A DNA stretch of 6,398 nt from Anaerolineae bacterium (GTDB lineage Bacteria; Chloroflexota; Anaerolineae; JAAYZQ01): NCBI GenBank assembly GCA_016926595.1, contig JAFGOG010000154.1, forward strand, positions 1-6,398. Direction: 5' to 3'. The translations under genes and the position numbers were made by a program. Under the pieces are notes generated by a model. It was not told the origin of the DNA, ran no database searches, and worked only from the letters and a program-made list of their open reading frames with translations. Positions 5,475 to 6,398 of the stretch are shown in pieces (positions within the stretch are counted from its first letter, which is position 1; each line of letters opens with the position of its first letter).

Positions 5475-5486
5475 GGCTTTGTGAGG
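5461..5486 (+). repeat. Three 10-bp-phased GTGAGG boxes at the motor gene's 3' end
   Basis: GTGAGG occurs at 5461, 5471 and 5481, giving three boxes exactly one helical turn apart with spacers GAAT and CTTT. The motor's TGA stop (5472-5474) lies in the second box. The first 21 bp match 1680-1700 in 17 positions. In Streptomyces, TraB binds short direct repeats (clt/TRS) close to its own gene; a similar role here is inference. Confidence 0.5.
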
Positions 5487-5488
5487 AA

Positions 5489-5513
5489 TGCGGTTTGTGG
5501 CGAAAACACCGCA
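5489..5513. other. Stem-loop between the motor gene and the next small gene
   Basis: TGCGGT (5489-5494) and ACCGCA (5508-5513) are perfect 6-bp complements around a 13-base loop, and inner GTTT/AAAC bases could extend the stem with a bulge. No T-run follows, so it does not look like an intrinsic terminator. It begins just after the third GTGAGG box and ends just before the ribosome site of the next gene, so it could affect that gene's translation. Confidence 0.3.
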
Positions 5514-5526
5514 GCGGGGAGGGGTG

Positions 5527-5781
5527 ATGGGGCTGGACGTGTGGTTTGCGCAAGATGTGGCCAGGATTCTGGCTGCGACGCACGAGGCGATGGCGGCTTC
5601 AATGCGGGCCACCGCGCCACTCGATACCGAGACGGCAGAGGCCTATCGGACAGGCTTTGTGGATGCGCTGCGCGCGGTGGCGATTGCCTTTGGCGTGGCC
5701 GTGCCGATGAGGGAAAGCTCCCGTGCACGAAATGTTGTAGACGCCCAAGCCCGACAGTCCGGTCTTTGGCATCTGGAGTAG
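5527..5781 (+). CDS. Small protein of unknown function
   Basis: An 84-residue protein from ATG 5527. GGGGAGGGG (5516-5524) is placed to serve this start; the in-frame ATG at 5488 would add 13 residues and begins inside the stem-loop at 5489-5513. I do not recognise the family. It is largely helical: MGLDVWFAQDVARILAATHE (1-20), then AYRTGFVDALRAVAIAFGV (about 37-55). The end is basic and less regular (RESSRARN), where base use also becomes less biased, so the C-terminus may be altered. There is no signal peptide or clear membrane span. It is the last plus-strand gene before the repeat region and sits 52 bp after the motor gene, so it is likely the end of the same operon. Confidence 0.6.
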   Translation: MGLDVWFAQDVARILAATHEAMAASMRATAPLDTETAEAYRTGFVDALRAVAIAFGVAVPMRESSRARNVVDAQARQSGLWHLE

Positions 5782-5790
5782 GCGAATGGG

Positions 5791-5803
5791 GACAGGCTCT
5801 GTC
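5791..5803. other. Small hairpin downstream of the operon
   Basis: GACAG (5791-5795) and CTGTC (5799-5803) are perfect complements around GCT. It lies 10 bp after the last plus-strand stop. It has no T-tract, so a terminator role is only possible. Confidence 0.2.
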
Positions 5804-5809
5804 AGGAAA

Positions 5810-5893
5810 GACGCCAAATCCGCAACCGTTGCGGATTTGACGTCTCCAATATCAACCTACGTTGTGCGGTCCGGCTGGTGGCTGCGGTCAGGG
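5810..5893. repeat. Copy 1 of an ~84-bp repeat with a large palindrome
   Basis: The core is a perfect palindrome with 12-bp arms, CAAATCCGCAAC (5815-5826) and GTTGCGGATTTG (5828-5839), around one base. The flanks GACG (5810-5813) and CGTC (5841-5844) extend it to 17-bp arms with a single mismatch. Starting at 5810, it aligns without gaps to 5909-5992, about 78% identical over the first 60 bp and lower after that. The right part of this copy aligns with the last codons of the PIN gene in copy 2, reading NVG-stop against DVA-stop on the minus strand. It lies between convergent genes and could fold in either transcript, but there is no T-run. Confidence 0.65.
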
Positions 5894-5908
5894 TACTTGC
5901 GAACACAA

Positions 5909-5992
5909 GATGCCAGGTCGGCAACCGTTGCCGATTTGACGTCCAGAACATCAGGCTACGTCGTTCGGCTCGGCTACCCGCTGGAGCCAGGA
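5909..5992. repeat. Copy 2 of the repeat, overlapping the PIN gene 3' end
   Basis: It begins exactly 99 bp after copy 1. Its palindrome arms are CAGGTCGGCAAC (5914-5925) and GTTGCCGATTTG (5927-5938). The two mismatches are G-T wobbles, and several other differences from copy 1 fall at paired positions: CCG to CGG on the left arm is matched by CGG to CCG on the right. That looks like compensatory change preserving the hairpin. The part from 5951 rightward is the 3' coding end of the PIN gene. Confidence 0.65.
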
Positions 5993-6397
5993 GACCTGGT
6001 CAAAGTCGCCGTCAAAGCTGGCGACGCGCCTGATCTCGCGCTCCTGGCACGCCAGGGCAATCAGCGCGTCGTTAAAGTTCAGTTCTCCTTGCGAGCTTCT
6101 GACGAGCGAGAGAATGTCGGACTGCAAAGCGGGCACGTCAGCGCCGATCCAGGTGATCACGTCGGGTGGAAAGTTGGCGATGATCTGATCCAGCAGCGCG
6201 TCGATCTCGGCGAACCGCTTCTTCTCTCGAAGGCGCCGAGTCGCGATGCTCACGGTTTCGGCGATCACGCAGTCAAAGTAGACAGCCTGAAATCCAGACG
6301 AGCGCAGGGCCGTCTCCAGAGCAACGGCCCGATCGTGCCACAGGTCTTGTGGATCGAGCAAGCCAACCAGGAGCGAGGTGTCGAATGCAATGTCCAT
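5951..6397 (-). CDS. PIN-domain ribonuclease, VapC-like toxin
   Basis: A 148-residue protein starting one base inside the right edge; an earlier start beyond the window cannot be excluded, but the PIN fold normally begins here. Acidic metal-binding residues are in the expected order: D6 in AFDTSLLVGLLD, E47 in DCVIAETVS, D110 in LNFNDALIAL, and D129/D131 in ASFDGDFD. This Mg-dependent nuclease family is the toxin part of VapBC systems and usually cleaves tRNA or rRNA. All catalytic positions are intact, so it is likely active. Its antitoxin would normally be just upstream, outside the window to the right. It runs opposite to the element's operon and its stop lies in a duplicated palindromic repeat, suggesting it arrived as a separate cassette. 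A non-TA PIN nuclease is the alternative. Confidence 0.88.
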   Translation of the reverse strand: MDIAFDTSLLVGLLDPQDLWHDRAVALETALRSSGFQAVYFDCVIAETVSIATRRLREKKRFAEIDALLDQIIANFPPDVITWIGADVPALQSDILSLVRSSQGELNFNDALIALACQEREIRRVASFDGDFDQVSWLQRVAEPNDVA

Positions 6398-6398
6398 G

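Noticed and set aside
5810..5992. Repeats as integron attC sites or a CRISPR array
   Set aside because: There are no clear RYYYAAC/GTTRRRY core pairs at the ends, and two diverged 84-bp copies with a 15-bp gap do not fit repeat-spacer structure.

Overview
The window is GC-rich (roughly 60-65% by eye) and strongly prefers G/C at third codon positions. Its proteins (a DnaD-domain initiator, a DnaC-type loader with an N-terminal zinc ribbon, a PIN toxin with a DUF2281-like antitoxin) read like those of mobile elements in Chloroflexota. That assignment is an impression from protein style, not a search result. No integrase, relaxase, tRNA, rRNA or CRISPR array is visible.

Layout. (1) Positions 3-1683, plus strand: a replication block. 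The 3' part of a DnaD-domain replication initiator, open at the left edge, is followed by a DnaC/IstB-type AAA+ helicase loader overlapping it in another frame. A 36-bp repeat with internal palindromes inside the initiator gene is a candidate for origin iterons. (2) Positions 1768-2242, minus strand: two small genes, a ribbon-helix-helix protein and a DUF2281-like antitoxin-type protein, with no toxin beside them. (3) Positions 2258-2279: a palindrome in the divergent control region. (4) Positions 2294-5781, plus strand: a compact operon-like run. It has a 26-aa leader ORF coupled by ATGA to an XRE repressor, itself coupled by ATGA to a zinc-ribbon protein of unknown function. Then come a membrane protein, an FtsK/SpoIIIE/TraB-type DNA translocase motor with a C-terminal winged helix, and a small unrecognised protein. 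(5) Positions 5782-5950: a non-coding gap holding two copies, exactly 99 bp apart, of a repeat built on a large palindrome. (6) Positions 5951-6397, minus strand: a PIN-domain ribonuclease (VapC-like) whose 3' end lies inside the second repeat copy.

How it may work together. Initiator plus loader would open the element's origin and load the host helicase. The XRE protein would set expression of the operon it heads. The membrane protein plus the FtsK-like motor would move double-stranded DNA through a membrane. Initiator, regulator and FtsK/TraB motor together are the core of actinomycete integrative and conjugative elements (AICEs) and of Streptomyces-type plasmids. The best hypothesis is therefore an AICE-like element or plasmid outside the Actinobacteria, with the TraB-type protein split into a membrane part and a motor part. 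GTGAGG boxes phased at 10 bp at the motor gene's 3' end, with a related copy at the loader gene's 3' end, are candidate recognition sites for the motor's winged helix. TA-type genes occupy the middle and right of the window.
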